DNA from: Acetobacter sacchari | GTDB taxonomy: Bacteria > Pseudomonadota > Alphaproteobacteria > Acetobacterales > Acetobacteraceae | Assembly (NCBI RefSeq): GCF_017377715.1 | Contig: NZ_JAFVMF010000006.1 | Coordinates: 186,001 to 250,000 of the forward strand | Length of the DNA: 64,000 nucleotides | Direction of reading: 5' to 3' | Part shown: piece by piece, positions 8,207 through 18,116 of the stretch | How positions within the stretch are numbered: the first letter of the stretch is position 1 | Layout: every line of letters begins with the position of its first letter | Notes under the pieces: model-generated | Databases searched by the model: none | The model's input: the letters and a program-made list of their open reading frames with translations, nothing else | What the model was told of the DNA's origin: nothing | Program-made: the position numbers and the translations under genes

Positions 8207-9711
8207 GACGCCAGCACCCACGTATCTTTAGAGCCGCCGCCCTGCGACGAATTGACAACCAGAGACCCGCGTTTGAGCGCGACCCGCGACAGGCCGCCGG
8301 GAAGAACCCATGTGGACCGCCCAGTCACGGCGAACGGACGGAGATCCACATGACGCGGCTCAAGGCCTGTTTCACAAAGCGTCGGAGACACAGAGAGCCT
8401 CACGACTGGCTGACTGATGTAATTGGCTGGATCCGCTCGAAGTTTTGTGCGGAATTCGGCCAGCTCCTCGCGTGTGGCGTGGGGACCGATGATCAGGCCA
8501 TAGCCGCCGGACTCGCCGACCGGTTTGGCCACCAGATTTTCCAGATTGGCGAGCGTGTAGGCGAGGCCTTCAGGCTCCGCGCAAATATGCGTCTCCACGT
8601 TCTTCAGGATCGGTTCTTCCGAAAGGTAATATCGAATGATGCGCGGTAGATAGGCGTACACAGCCTTGTCGTCCGCGACGCCGGTTCCCAGGGCGTTCGC
8701 TATCGTGACGTTGCCTTTCCGGTAGGCTGAGACCAATCCGGGCACACCGAGCATGCTCGATGGATTGAAGGCGTCAGGGTCGAGGAATTCGTCATTCAGG
8801 CGACGATATATGGAGTGCACGGGCCGCAAGCCCGCGGTGGTGCGCATGTAAACCTTGTCGTTCTCGATGGTCAGATCTTGCCCCTCGACCAACGGCACGC
8901 CCATTTCACGGGCAAGAAAGACATGCTCGAAATAGGCGGAGTTATAAATTCCGGGGGAGAGCAGAACCACCTGCGGATCGTCCACGCCCTCCGGCGCGAC
9001 CTCCGCCAGCGCCTTCTGAAGCTGTACTCCGTAATCGTCGACCGGCAGCAGGTCTATCCCGGCGGCGACGTCGGGCATCACACGCAGCATCGTGTGTCGG
9101 TTCTCGATGACGTAGGAAACACCAGAAGGCGTCCGCGCGTTATCCTCAAGCACCAGGAACGTTCCGTCGTCGTCGCGCACCAGATCGGTTCCGCTGACGT
9201 GGACATAGGTTTTACCGGGCACGTCAAGGCCGATCATCTGCGGACAGTAATTCGCGTTCCCGACGACGAGTTCCCTTGGCACGACGCCATCCTTCAGGAT
9301 CGCCTGATCGTGGTAGATGTCCCACAGGAACATGTTCAGGGCAGTCACGCGCTGACGAACGCCTGCTTCGACATGGCGCCATTCGGGATTTGTCAGCACG
9401 CGCGGCACCAGATCGAACGGAAGGATGCGGTCGATCGAGTTGCGTTCGGAATAGACGGTGAAGGTGATTCCGAGGTTGTAGAGCTCGCGCTCGGCGTTGG
9501 CCGCGCGGTTGCGAAGATCTCCAAGCTCCAGAGCGCCGAGCCGTTCGCGGAGTTGCAGGATGCGGGGATCCGGAGGACCGCCGCTATTGGTCAGTTCGCA
9601 GAAGAAAGCGTCGTTGAGATAGCCCGAGAAAAGACCTTCTCGATGTGAAGGCGGTGACGCCGCGTCCTGCGTCCCGTTGTGTGTGACGGATTCGTCTGCG
9701 CTATCGCCCAT
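8203..9711 (-). CDS. Circularly permuted type 2 ATP-grasp protein (DUF404/407)
   Basis: 502 aa from the ATG at 9711, which has AAGGGA 8 bp upstream; the frame is open to 9771. Family landmarks are NYCPQMIGLDVP, VLEDNARTPSGVSYVIENR, VLLSPGIYNSAYFEH and LVAKPVGESGGYGLIIGP, the last resembling the ATP-binding loop. Such proteins are inferred amide ligases forming a peptide bond by way of an acyl phosphate. They are coupled to the alpha-E gene by a stop/start overlap. Substrate and product are unknown in all bacteria as far as I know. Confidence 0.9.
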   Translation of the reverse strand: MGDSADESVTHNGTQDAASPPSHREGLFSGYLNDAFFCELTNSGGPPDPRILQLRERLGALELGDLRNRAANAERELYNLGITFTVYSERNSIDRILPFDLVPRVLTNPEWRHVEAGVRQRVTALNMFLWDIYHDQAILKDGVVPRELVVGNANYCPQMIGLDVPGKTYVHVSGTDLVRDDDGTFLVLEDNARTPSGVSYVIENRHTMLRVMPDVAAGIDLLPVDDYGVQLQKALAEVAPEGVDDPQVVLLSPGIYNSAYFEHVFLAREMGVPLVEGQDLTIENDKVYMRTTAGLRPVHSIYRRLNDEFLDPDAFNPSSMLGVPGLVSAYRKGNVTIANALGTGVADDKAVYAYLPRIIRYYLSEEPILKNVETHICAEPEGLAYTLANLENLVAKPVGESGGYGLIIGPHATREELAEFRTKLRADPANYISQPVVRLSVSPTLCETGLEPRHVDLRPFAVTGRSTWVLPGGLSRVALKRGSLVVNSSQGGGSKDTWVLAS

Positions 9712-10015
9712 TCGCGTCCCTTGTGCCTGACCGCCGACGGCGTTCTTGCCAAGGCGGATTGTTGCAGCCAAGCAAGAATTGAGACGTTCGCCAAGTGATT
9801 TCGCCGCGTGATGCCGTCTGTGACTTTAAGTCGGCGTTAACGATTGGGTTTCATCTTGCTCTTTGGAGTTTTGGTTGGCGCGCGTCTTGTCAGTTGGCCA
9901 GTCGTCAATCGGGTTGCGCAACGAAGCGATTGCACATCGGAGTCCAGCACCTCGCGGGCCATAGTGTGACATCCCTCGGGCGCGAGAGAGCCGTCGTGGC
10001 GAAGGAGCAAAGGGC
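9712..10015. other. Divergent intergenic region, ATP-grasp / DUF1217-like gene
   Basis: About 300 bp between divergent genes, so both promoters should lie here. A GAAGGAG ribosome-binding site precedes the ATG at 10016. I see no clear sigma-70 pair, RNA structure or repeat. Confidence 0.4.
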
Positions 10016-10873
10016 ATGAGCGGAACGGTCTCGGGGCTGTCGCCAGTAGCGACATATCTCCAGGCGATGACTGATGAGTCCGAGTCAGCCGCGACATACG
10101 CGAAGACCGATGGCGCCGAGAAGAACTATATCTCGACCTTCGAGGAGGACGCGGTCAACATTAAGTCCGCATCCAGCTTGATGAGCAATTACAAGGCGTT
10201 GGCGGTCGTTCTGGGCGCATATGGTTTGAGCTCGATCCAGAACGAAACGGCGCTGGTGAAAGACCTGCTTACGCAGGATCCAAGCTCTGCGAGTTCCGTC
10301 GCTGCAAAGTCGGCCAATCCAGCCTGGCAAAAATTCGCAGCCGCGTTTTCAGTCTGGAACCAGGCCAGTTCGTCGTCGAGCGCATCGTCGTCGTCACCCT
10401 TTAGCGACGCCTCATCGGTCTCATCCATCGTCACGAAATACGAGGAGTCGAAATACGAGTCTCACCTGAATGACAGCAGTAACGGGTCCGGGATCGGGAA
10501 CGCCCTATATTTTACGCGCGCCATGACGACCGACATGACCCTGTCGCAGATCATGTCAGATTCGACGCTTCTCAAAGTCGTCGAGACGGTGTCCGGCTAT
10601 GACCCGACTGAATTCGGCGCCCTGGATTATGATCAGCAGGTCCAGATGCTCAAGAAGAGCGTCAATCTGTCGGATTTTTCGAGCACAGAAAAAATCCAGA
10701 AATACGCTGAACGTTATCTAGCAATGTTACAGATCACCCCTCAGACCTCCTCACAGCCTGCGACGCTTCTTTCTCTCTATGGATCGGACGGAAGCAACAC
10801 GAACGTTGCGCTCAGCGTGTTTGGGATTTCTTCCGCCAGCACATCATCGCTGATCACAGCCCTGTTCGGGTGA
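10016..10873 (+). CDS. DUF1217-like (flagellar-locus-type) protein, orphan
   Basis: 285 aa, no signal peptide or membrane segment, helix-rich. The layout is YLQAM...KNYISTFEED, then LVVLGAYGLS-like and LTQDPSSASSVAAKSANPAWQKFAAAF blocks repeated in related form in the second half (LDYDQQVQMLKKSV, KYAERYLAMLQ). This suits DUF1217 proteins, which in Alphaproteobacteria usually sit in flagellar gene clusters. Here no flagellar gene is nearby. A Ser-rich linker (about residues 117-136) splits the halves. A strong GAAGGAG site supports the start. The family call is moderate and the function unknown. Confidence 0.65.
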   Translation: MSGTVSGLSPVATYLQAMTDESESAATYAKTDGAEKNYISTFEEDAVNIKSASSLMSNYKALAVVLGAYGLSSIQNETALVKDLLTQDPSSASSVAAKSANPAWQKFAAAFSVWNQASSSSSASSSSPFSDASSVSSIVTKYEESKYESHLNDSSNGSGIGNALYFTRAMTTDMTLSQIMSDSTLLKVVETVSGYDPTEFGALDYDQQVQMLKKSVNLSDFSSTEKIQKYAERYLAMLQITPQTSSQPATLLSLYGSDGSNTNVALSVFGISSASTSSLITALFG

Positions 10874-10994
10874 AACGTCTGCGGTCTGGCGCATTCATGT
10901 TGCACGAACGGGTCATGATCTACCGGCCGGTTTCACCGACGCGCCTTGATTCGATCTGCCGTCCGGGCGTGCCTGTGAGATGCTCTGGCCGCCT

Positions 10995-11780
10995 TTACGG
11001 CAATGCAGGAAGGAACTCTTCAAAAGCTTTACGAACTTCGCCCGGCGCTTCTTCCGTAAGGAAAAAACTGGCGTCGAGAGCATGGCCGGACACTGGTCCG
11101 TGGGCGACTTCCCGCCATAGGGTCGGCGGATCATACCACCCGCCGATACGCCCCGCCTTACCCCAGAGAACCAACAGAGGGCATTGAAGCGAGAGTTCGC
11201 CCTGCGGCCAGTAACTCGACGTCGACTGGGGCCACAGCGCCATGTGGGTGTAATCTGCGACGGCCTCTGGCGCGAATATGCTGACCTGCTCGCCCGGCGC
11301 GCCTTGCCATTCCGGAGGGGTCTGGACCGCGCCTGCTTCCGGCTTTGGATGCAACTGACCGAACCAACAGCTTTCATACTGGGCGAGAGAATACGCCATA
11401 TCGTCTCGACCGATATGATTCATGCCGGGCAACGCTTCCAAAGCGATCACGCCAGCGACCCGCTCCGGCGCCAGGGCCGCAATCTGACAGGCTATCTGCG
11501 CTCCAGCGTCCTGTCCCGCCAGAATAAGCCGATCATGCCCCATGGCGGTCGCCAGTGCGAGAAGGTCCTCGGCCTGTCGTTGCGGCGGAAGTTCAGGATG
11601 GAGATCGGGACAGATAACGGAGTACGTATCCGTAAATGCGGGCGCGACCGCGTGCCAGGCGGCGTGCGTTTCCGGTCGGCCATGAAGCAGCATGAGCGCA
11701 GGCCCTGCGCCACCGGAGCGAAGGCGCCATGCGGTGCTGTTCACCATCAGCGTCGTGAGAGTGAATCCACTGAAGAACAT
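10995..11780 (-). CDS. Alpha/beta hydrolase, haloacetate dehalogenase-like
   Basis: 261 aa. The oxyanion region MLLHGRPETHAAW and the nucleophile elbow AGQDAGAQIA are clear. The elbow carries Asp rather than Ser, as in haloalkanoate dehalogenases and epoxide hydrolases. GHALDASFF supplies the late His. The cap region contains WPQSTSSYW. The Asp nucleophile makes an esterase unlikely, but the actual substrate (haloacid, epoxide or other) cannot be stated. It is a single gene convergent with the DUF1217-like gene. Confidence 0.8.
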   Translation of the reverse strand: MFFSGFTLTTLMVNSTAWRLRSGGAGPALMLLHGRPETHAAWHAVAPAFTDTYSVICPDLHPELPPQRQAEDLLALATAMGHDRLILAGQDAGAQIACQIAALAPERVAGVIALEALPGMNHIGRDDMAYSLAQYESCWFGQLHPKPEAGAVQTPPEWQGAPGEQVSIFAPEAVADYTHMALWPQSTSSYWPQGELSLQCPLLVLWGKAGRIGGWYDPPTLWREVAHGPVSGHALDASFFLTEEAPGEVRKAFEEFLPALP

Positions 11781-12280
11781 GACCGTTGGCTCATCCTCAA
11801 GACTGCTGACGCGTCACAATAACGAGGCGCCGATACGCCGGCGACTCTACCGCGCTTGTGACGACTTTTCAAAACGACGCCTCCCATGCCTTCACGGTGA
11901 GCGGCCTTGTCGCCCCGTGTTCGCACCGTCTGGTCTGCCTTGAAGACGACGGCTTGCGCTTGCCTAAGGCGCCTCTCGTTACTTGTCATGTGTGCGAATG
12001 GTCTTCCCGCCACGGTAAGATCTTTTCGTATGACAAGTGGTTTGTGAACAGCTTGGCTCGACATCGTTCGGAGAGGCGCGCCGGGCTCAGCCATGATGGG
12101 ACGACCAAAGCGACGGATTACGTGATGGAGGATGCGGAGAGCACTTCGTCAGCTGCACCTGTGAGTGCCTTCCGTCGCCGCTTCTGGAGGCGTTTGCCTC
12201 GGGACGGTTGCGCAGGCGGGGAGAGAGGTTCACATCGGCCTGGGCCGGTAACAGGGACCGCCATTGTGGAGAAGAGACGC
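11781..12280. other. 500-bp leader region before the PLP decarboxylase
   Basis: The decarboxylase frame is open upstream to 11858, but the translated extension is compositionally non-native and lacks a domain. The region is more likely a promoter plus leader. Both divergent promoters should be here. I see no recognisable riboswitch or transcription-factor site. Confidence 0.4.
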
Positions 12281-13762
12281 ATGAACGAGCCGCCAGCCTC
12301 GACGCCCGGGCATTCGCTGGACCCGCAGAGTGAGCAGGAATGGACCGAGTTTCGCTCTCAGGCGCACCACATGCTGGATGACATGATCGACGATCTGGCG
12401 ACGCTGCGCGACGGACCAGTCTGGCGGCCTCTTCCTGAAGATCGCCGTTCGGCCTTTCGGGCGGCGCCGGTTCCGGGCGAGGCTGGCTCGCTGGATGATT
12501 GGCGGCGGTCATTCCGCGAGGACATTCTTCCTTACACCACCGGCAACCGGCATCCCGGCTTCATGGGGTGGGTTCACGGCGGCGGCACGCCGGTTGGCAT
12601 GGCGGCCGAGATGCTGGCGGCGGGGTTAAACGCCAATCTCGGGGGACGTGATCATGCGCCGGTCGAGGTTGAGCGCATGGTCATCCGTTGGGCCGCGACG
12701 TTGATGGGCCTGCCGGAGAACGCTAGCGGGCTGCTGGTGACAGGCTCCTCCATGGCGAATTTCATAGCCGTGATCGTGGCGAGCCGCGCGACGCCGGATG
12801 GTCTGTCGCTACGGACGGCTGGCCTGAAGAGCAGGCGCCTCATCGGATATGCAGCCAAGACCGTACACGGCTGCGTCAGCCGTGCGTTCGACATGGCCGG
12901 GCTTGGGTCAGAGGCGTTGCGGTTAGTCGACGTCGACCAAGAGTTCAAAATGGACGTGGCGGTGCTGCGGCGAATGATCGAGGCAGACCGCGCCGCCGGG
13001 TTGGAGCCGTTTCTCGTCGTCGGTACGGCTGGATCGGTGGATACGGGGTCGATCGATCCTCTCGACGATATTGCGGATGTCGCAAAAAGCGAAAGGCTGT
13101 GGTTTCACGTCGACGGCGCGTTCGGGGCGACCGCAGTTCTGTCGGAGACGATCAGGCCCCGTCTGGTCGGGTTGGAGCGAGCTGACAGCATCGCCTTCGA
13201 CTTCCACAAATGGGCGCAGGCCCCCTATGACGCCGGGTGCGTTCTGGTACGCGATCCAGCCCGTCACGCGGCGGCTTTCGCGCAGAGCCTGTCCTATCTG
13301 TCGCGCGAAGACCGGGGCCTTGCGGCTGGCGCGCCGTGGTTCTGCGACCTCGGCCCCGATCTGTCTCGCGGTTTTCGGGCTCTCAAGGTGTGGGCCACGC
13401 TTTCAGTGTACGGCACGCGCCGCCTCGGAGAGATGGTTGATCGTTGCTGCGCCGTGACGCGTCGTCTGGCGCAGCGGGTGGAGGCGGAGCCGATGCTCGA
13501 GCTCATGGCGCCGATTTCGCTCAACATCGTCTGTTTCAGGGTTTGCGCGCGGCAATGCGACGACGTCGAGAATGACATCCTGAATGGTGAAATCGTCAAG
13601 GACTTGCAGGAAAGCGGCATAGCTGCGCCGTCGACCACGGTGATCAACGGGCGCAAGGTCATCCGCGCCGCCATCGTGAATCACCGAACCGAATACGCCG
13701 ACGTCGAGCGTCTTGTTGACGCGGTTCTGGCGTGCACCGCCTCCCGCTCAGGCGGCGCGTGA
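12281..13762 (+). CDS. PLP-dependent group II amino acid decarboxylase
   Basis: 493 aa from the ATG at 12281 with GGAGAAG upstream; the frame is open 420 bp further but that part is not protein-like. Features are [31 protein letters not shown] (cofactor phosphate region), [10 protein letters not shown] (the Asp that contacts the pyridine N) and DFHKWAQ, where Lys310 should form the Schiff base. This is the aromatic-L-amino-acid/glutamate decarboxylase superfamily; the substrate is unresolved. Its 3' end overlaps the convergent cobT stop by 15 bp. Confidence 0.9.
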   Translation: MNEPPASTPGHSLDPQSEQEWTEFRSQAHHMLDDMIDDLATLRDGPVWRPLPEDRRSAFRAAPVPGEAGSLDDWRRSFREDILPYTTGNRHPGFMGWVHGGGTPVGMAAEMLAAGLNANLGGRDHAPVEVERMVIRWAATLMGLPENASGLLVTGSSMANFIAVIVASRATPDGLSLRTAGLKSRRLIGYAAKTVHGCVSRAFDMAGLGSEALRLVDVDQEFKMDVAVLRRMIEADRAAGLEPFLVVGTAGSVDTGSIDPLDDIADVAKSERLWFHVDGAFGATAVLSETIRPRLVGLERADSIAFDFHKWAQAPYDAGCVLVRDPARHAAAFAQSLSYLSREDRGLAAGAPWFCDLGPDLSRGFRALKVWATLSVYGTRRLGEMVDRCCAVTRRLAQRVEAEPMLELMAPISLNIVCFRVCARQCDDVENDILNGEIVKDLQESGIAAPSTTVINGRKVIRAAIVNHRTEYADVERLVDAVLACTASRSGGA

Positions 13763-15640
13763 GCGGGTAGGGCCTCGGTCCTCGTCGAACAACTCCGACA
13801 ACTTCTTCATCATCGTGCCGCCGAGTTGCTCGGCGTCGGTAATGGTGACGGCGCGACGGTAATAGCGCGTCACGTCGTGGCCGATGCCGATGGCGATCAG
13901 TTCGACCCCGCTGCGTCCTTCGATCATGGCGATCGTCTCACGCAGGTGGTCTTCAAGATAGGAGCCCGCGTTCACCGACAACGTGCTGTCGTCGACCGGG
14001 GCGCCGTCGGAGATCACCATCAGGATTTTCCGCTGCTCGGGCCGCACCTTCAACCGGCGCCAGGCCCAGAACAGTGCTTCGCCGTCGATGTTTTCCTTCA
14101 ACAGCCCCTCGCGCAGCATAAGCCCGAGATTACGACGCGCCCGGCGCCATGGCATGTCGGCGGCCTTATAGATGATGTGCCGCAGATCGTTCAGGCGTCC
14201 GGGATTCTTCGGCTTTCCTTCGGCGGTCCATTTCTCTCGGCTTTGTCCGCCTTTCCAGGCGCGAGTGGTGAAGCCGAGAATCTCGACCTTCACGCCGCAC
14301 CGCTCCAGCGTTCTGGCCATGATGTCGCCGCACATGGCTGCGACCGAAATCGGGCGGCCACGCATGGATCCGGAGTTATCGATCAGAAGCGTTACCGTGG
14401 TGTCGCGAAATTCGGTCTCCCGCTCGCGCTTGTAGGAGAGGGAAAGCATCGGATTGACCACGATGCGCGAGAGGCGGCCCGCATCGAGGATTCCTTCTTC
14501 CAGATCGAACTCCCACGCACGGGTCTGCTGGGCCATCAGCTTGCGTTGCAATTTGTTGGCCAGACGCGAAATAACGCCATGAAGGCTGGCAAGCTGAAGG
14601 TCGAGTTGCTGGCGCAGACGTCCTAACTCTTCGCCGTCACAGAGGTCTTCCGCTGCTATTTCCTCATCGAATTGGGTCGTGAACGCGTGATAACCGCGCG
14701 CCGTGTCGCCGGGGGGCGTGTTCGTCGGCTCGCTGGGGCCCGCAGGATCACCGGCGCCGTCTGCGTCGCCGGCTTCTCCTTCGGAAGTTTCATCGGGCTC
14801 TCCTGCTTCCCCAGTGCCCTCCATGAGCTGGGGCTCCAGACCGCCTTGCTCTTCGATATCGGAAGGGGTGGGCTCGTCCTCGGGCGCAGGAGGCGGTTCC
14901 TCGGCCTCATCCTGTGTTCCGCTCTCATCGCCGTCCGGATCGTTGCTGATTTCCGGAGTTTCGGCGTCAGCCTCAATCAGGGAGCAGGCAGCCATCAACT
15001 GCCGTGACGCCCTGGCGTAAGCCTCCTGATCTTCTTGTACCGCCGCCAATCCATCGAGCGCCTGTCGCGCCACGTCGGGCAGGGATTCACGCCAGGCGTC
15101 GACCAGATCGCGCGCCGACGCCGGGACTGGCTGGCCGCTCAATTTCTCGCGGGCGAGCAGCCCGAGCGCCAGAGAGGGAGGCATATCGTCTTTCGACGCC
15201 ATCCTCTCCACGCCCGCGTCGCGCAGTTCCTGATCCATGCGAACGGCGAGGTTCGCCGCTACGCCGAGCATGTGCCGTGAACCCAACGTCTCCACGCGGG
15301 CCTGTTCAAGCGCGTCATAGACAGAGCGGGCGGATTGTTCCTGCGGCTGCCGGGAAAGGTGCAATTCGGCGTCATGATGGCGCAGGCGCAGGGCCTGCGC
15401 GTCCGCCATCCCGCGAATGCGCGCGGCTTCGTCCCGGTCGAAGTGCCGTGAGGGCATGGGCAGCCGTACTGGCGCTTCCTGATCCAGGCCGCCAATGGGG
15501 ATCGCGCCGCTGTGGAAGCTCACTTCGGTGTTGGCGCGTCCGCCGATGGCGCGCAACGCGCCGACCGTGGCGCGACGGAACGTCTCGACGTGATCGTTGA
15601 CGTCGGGCGTCGAGTTTCGTGGCGGGCGCTGCTCGGCCAT
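13748..15640 (-). CDS. cobT: Cobaltochelatase subunit CobT
   Basis: 630 aa. It has a helical N-terminal region, a long acidic low-complexity stretch (about residues 225-310, Glu/Asp/Pro-rich), then a von Willebrand factor A domain with the MIDAS motif [11 protein letters not shown] and a later ISDGAPVDD. CobT, CobS and CobN form the ATP-dependent complex that inserts Co2+ into hydrogenobyrinic acid a,c-diamide in aerobic cobalamin synthesis. cobN is not in this window. It lies downstream of cobS, but a 372-bp gap with an intrinsic terminator separates them, so it probably has its own promoter. Confidence 0.95.
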   Translation of the reverse strand: MAEQRPPRNSTPDVNDHVETFRRATVGALRAIGGRANTEVSFHSGAIPIGGLDQEAPVRLPMPSRHFDRDEAARIRGMADAQALRLRHHDAELHLSRQPQEQSARSVYDALEQARVETLGSRHMLGVAANLAVRMDQELRDAGVERMASKDDMPPSLALGLLAREKLSGQPVPASARDLVDAWRESLPDVARQALDGLAAVQEDQEAYARASRQLMAACSLIEADAETPEISNDPDGDESGTQDEAEEPPPAPEDEPTPSDIEEQGGLEPQLMEGTGEAGEPDETSEGEAGDADGAGDPAGPSEPTNTPPGDTARGYHAFTTQFDEEIAAEDLCDGEELGRLRQQLDLQLASLHGVISRLANKLQRKLMAQQTRAWEFDLEEGILDAGRLSRIVVNPMLSLSYKRERETEFRDTTVTLLIDNSGSMRGRPISVAAMCGDIMARTLERCGVKVEILGFTTRAWKGGQSREKWTAEGKPKNPGRLNDLRHIIYKAADMPWRRARRNLGLMLREGLLKENIDGEALFWAWRRLKVRPEQRKILMVISDGAPVDDSTLSVNAGSYLEDHLRETIAMIEGRSGVELIAIGIGHDVTRYYRRAVTITDAEQLGGTMMKKLSELFDEDRGPTRSRAA

Positions 15641-15757
15641 TGTGATCTCCGTCCTGCGCTAGAGCATAGTCCCTTTAAGCATAGCCGACGAAAAGGGGTA
15701 TGTGCCTGAAGCGCGCCGCAGATTCGATCTGTCGCAACGCGTTTCAGAGAGTTGTTT

Positions 15758-15808
15758 AAAAACGTGTTCGGGTGTGGGGGAATGCCCCCTCTTCACACGT
15801 ACACGTTG
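15758..15808 (-). terminator. Intrinsic terminator between cobS and cobT
   Basis: Read on the minus strand: GGGGG, loop CATT, CCCCC (15789-15776), flanked by GTGT/ACAC and CGTGT/ACACG pairs, and followed by TTTTT (15762-15758). This is a good Rho-independent terminator located about 205-255 nt after the cobS stop. Confidence 0.75.
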
Positions 15809-16012
15809 CCGTGGGCGCTCAAAAACTGGCGGCTAGCGCTTCGCGGAAAGCAGTTCTTCGGAGGAACGGCGTTTTTCATCCGGCGCCTTCAATATCTGCC
15901 TCTAAACGAACGCGTGGACACGCCGTCAAAGATGTGGCGCGCCGCTCCCGGAGAGGATCAGTTGTAGCCTCGCCGAAGCGACACGGCTGACTGATCGGCA
16001 AACGTGCGTAAT
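15809..16012 (-). ncRNA. Possible small RNA or long cobS 3' UTR ending in terminator
   Basis: Two hundred bases lie between the cobS stop and a strong terminator on the same strand. No ORF in the stretch resembles a protein. A long 3' UTR, a processed 3'-UTR small RNA or an independently transcribed RNA would all fit. This is inference only; no known RNA family was recognised. Confidence 0.3.
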
Positions 16013-17005
16013 TTAGCGCGGCCGCTTGCCCATAGGATCCGCATTGAAGCATCGCTGGTAGTATTCGGAGACGATGTCGCGTTCGGCCTCGTCGCATTTG
16101 TTGAGGAACGTCAGGCGGAAGGCAAAGGCGAGATCCCTGAAAATGCGCTCGTTCTCAGCCCAGGCGATGACGGTGCGCGGCGACATGACGGTGGAAAGAT
16201 CACCGGCCATGAAGCCCGACCGGGTCAGCCCGGCGAGCGCCACCATGTTGTCGATCGTCTGGCGCTCTTTCTTGTCGTCAGGGGAGATGCCGAGCTTGGA
16301 CGTCACGATCGCAACTTCCTGCTCATGCGGCAGGTAGTTGAGCGAGGTCACGATGTTCCAACGATCCATCTGCCCCTGATTGATCTGCTGCGTTCCGTGA
16401 TACAGGCCGGTCGTGTCGCCGAGGCCCACCGTGTTTGACGTGGCGAACAGACGGAAAAAAGGGTTTGGGCGGATCACGCGATTCTGATCCAGTAGGGTCA
16501 GGTTGCCGTCGACCTCAAGCACGCGCTGGATCACAAACATCACATCCGGGCGTCCGGCGTCATATTCGTCGAAGACCAGCGCACAGGGGTGCTGAAGGCA
16601 CCAAGGCAGCAAGCCTTCGCGGAATTCAGTGATCTGCTTGCCATCTTTCAAGACGATAGCGTCCTTGCCCACCAGATCAATGCGCGAGATATGGCTGTCG
16701 AGGTTGATGCGCACGCACGGCCAGTTGAGGCGCGCGGAGACCTGCTCCACGTGCGACGATTTGCCTGTGCCGTGGAAACCCTGAACCAGCACGCGTCGGT
16801 TGAACGCAAATCCTGCGAGAATCGCGAGTGTGGTGTCGTGGTCGAAACGATAGGACGAATCGATAGGCGGCACGTGCTCGGTACGATTCGAGAACGCCGG
16901 AACCATCAGGTCGCTGTCGATGCCGAAAACCTCGCGGGCGGAAACCTGAATGTCAGGCACGGCGAAGGCGGAAGTAGGGGCGAGTTCGGCAGTCGTTGCG
17001 GTCAT
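16013..17005 (-). CDS. cobS: Cobaltochelatase subunit CobS (AAA+ ATPase)
   Basis: 330 aa from the ATG at 17005 with GGAAAC upstream; the ATG at 17020 is an alternative. It is an AAA+ ATPase with Walker [10 protein letters not shown] and Walker [28 protein letters not shown] is the sensor region and [12 protein letters not shown] lies near the end. It assembles with CobT into the ring that powers cobalt chelation by CobN. It sits 40 bp downstream of the J-domain gene, a frequent alphaproteobacterial neighbour, so the two are likely co-transcribed. Confidence 0.95.
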   Translation of the reverse strand: MTATTAELAPTSAFAVPDIQVSAREVFGIDSDLMVPAFSNRTEHVPPIDSSYRFDHDTTLAILAGFAFNRRVLVQGFHGTGKSSHVEQVSARLNWPCVRINLDSHISRIDLVGKDAIVLKDGKQITEFREGLLPWCLQHPCALVFDEYDAGRPDVMFVIQRVLEVDGNLTLLDQNRVIRPNPFFRLFATSNTVGLGDTTGLYHGTQQINQGQMDRWNIVTSLNYLPHEQEVAIVTSKLGISPDDKKERQTIDNMVALAGLTRSGFMAGDLSTVMSPRTVIAWAENERIFRDLAFAFRLTFLNKCDEAERDIVSEYYQRCFNADPMGKRPR

Positions 17006-17045
17006 TTCGTTTCCGTCCATCAGTATCCGGGAAAGTGTGGCACGG

Positions 17046-17651
17046 TCAGGCGGTCTTTTCGAGACCGCTATCCACATTAGAAGCAAGATGCGTGCGCAGG
17101 GTGGAATACGCCACGTTGATCGTCTTGAGGCGTTCCTCCGCGCTGCGGTCGCCGTTGTTGGCGTCCGGGTGGTGCTTCTTGGCGAGCGCCTTGTAGCGGG
17201 CTTTCACCTCGTCGAGTGAAACCGGCCATCTGAGACCCATCGTATCCAATGGCTCTCGCAACGGATCCGGAACCCGTGGCGCGGCGCTCTCCCGACGACG
17301 GCGAGCCCGCTCGGCCCGAGACGCGCCCAGCACGTCCAGAGGATCGAGAACATCTTCCTCGTTAAACGGTTGTCTGCCGACGGAGCCCAGCTTCCAGGAC
17401 GGGCGATCCCAGGAAACGTCGGCTTTGAGCTGAGCCTCGATCTGTGCGGCGCTCATGCCCTTATAATAATCCCACCGCGCGTTGTACTCGCGCACGTGCT
17501 CGAGGCAGAACCAGAAATATTCATTCAGGCTGGTTCGCGACCGTGGAGCCCTGTACCCCGCCGACTGCGTACAGCCAGGCGCGTCGCAACACCGCCCCGG
17601 CGCGTCCGGGTCGGGATCGAAAGCCCGGTGGCGTGTGTTCCGTTTGATCAT
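17046..17651 (-). CDS. J-domain (DnaJ-like) protein
   Basis: 201 aa from the ATG at 17651; the frame runs open to 18008 through the antisense of bolA and is not real there. The N-terminal part carries Cys/His residues ([11 protein letters not shown] and [12 protein letters not shown]) suggesting a small metal site. The C-terminal J domain has [20 protein letters not shown] with the HPD tripeptide that stimulates Hsp70 ATPase. A C-terminal J domain preceded by a Cys cluster is typical of the alphaproteobacterial protein next to cobS and bolA. Its client is unknown. It is divergent from bolA. Confidence 0.9.
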   Translation of the reverse strand: MIKRNTRHRAFDPDPDAPGRCCDAPGCTQSAGYRAPRSRTSLNEYFWFCLEHVREYNARWDYYKGMSAAQIEAQLKADVSWDRPSWKLGSVGRQPFNEEDVLDPLDVLGASRAERARRRRESAAPRVPDPLREPLDTMGLRWPVSLDEVKARYKALAKKHHPDANNGDRSAEERLKTINVAYSTLRTHLASNVDSGLEKTA

Positions 17652-17780
17652 GGGCCCTGTTATGTGTGTCTGCGGTCCCAGGGCGCAAGAGGCATCTTGG
17701 CCCGGGCGGATATGAATGCGGTGCGCCAGAAGCCTGCCTTGGCGCGACGCCGATGGCGGAAACCGGGAGAAAACTTGATC

Positions 17781-18116
17781 ATGGCCAAAGAAGCGACAGG
17801 TCCCCGGGCGCAGCGGATCACAGAGTTGCTGGAGAAGGAACTCGCTCCGGTTCGCTTTGAACTGATCGACGACAGTCATCGCCACGCCGGACATATCGGA
17901 CGGCCCCGTGGTCCCGGAGAAGGCGTCGAAGAGACCCATTTTCGCCTTGTGATTGTCAGCGAGGCGTTTCGCGGCGTCAATCGCGTCGCACGATCGCGTC
18001 TCGTGCATACCCTGCTTCAGAGCGAGTTCGATGCTGGATTACACGCGCTGTCATTGACTCTCGACACGCCGGTGGATGTTTCGGTCGGTAAGGTGGCGGC
18101 GGAGCCGTCGGCGTGA
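17781..18116 (+). CDS. bolA: BolA family protein
   Basis: 111 aa. The BolA/KH-like fold is recognised from ELIDDSHRHAGHIG (the loop with conserved His) and THFRLVIVSEAFRGVNRVARSRLVHTLL. BolA proteins pair with monothiol glutaredoxins in iron-sulfur or iron handling and influence morphology and stress responses. Its TGA overlaps the GTG start of the next gene (GTGA), indicating translational coupling. It is divergent from the J-domain gene with about 130 bp between them. Confidence 0.92.
   Translation: MAKEATGPRAQRITELLEKELAPVRFELIDDSHRHAGHIGRPRGPGEGVEETHFRLVIVSEAFRGVNRVARSRLVHTLLQSEFDAGLHALSLTLDTPVDVSVGKVAAEPSA

Noticed and set aside
11858-12280. N-terminal extension of the PLP decarboxylase
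   Set aside because: The open frame lacks a domain or ribosome-binding site, and the family start fits the ATG at 12281 with GGAGAAG.
17652-18008. N-terminal extension of the J-domain protein
   Set aside because: It is the antisense of bolA and has no domain; the ATG at 17651 starts the family-like sequence.
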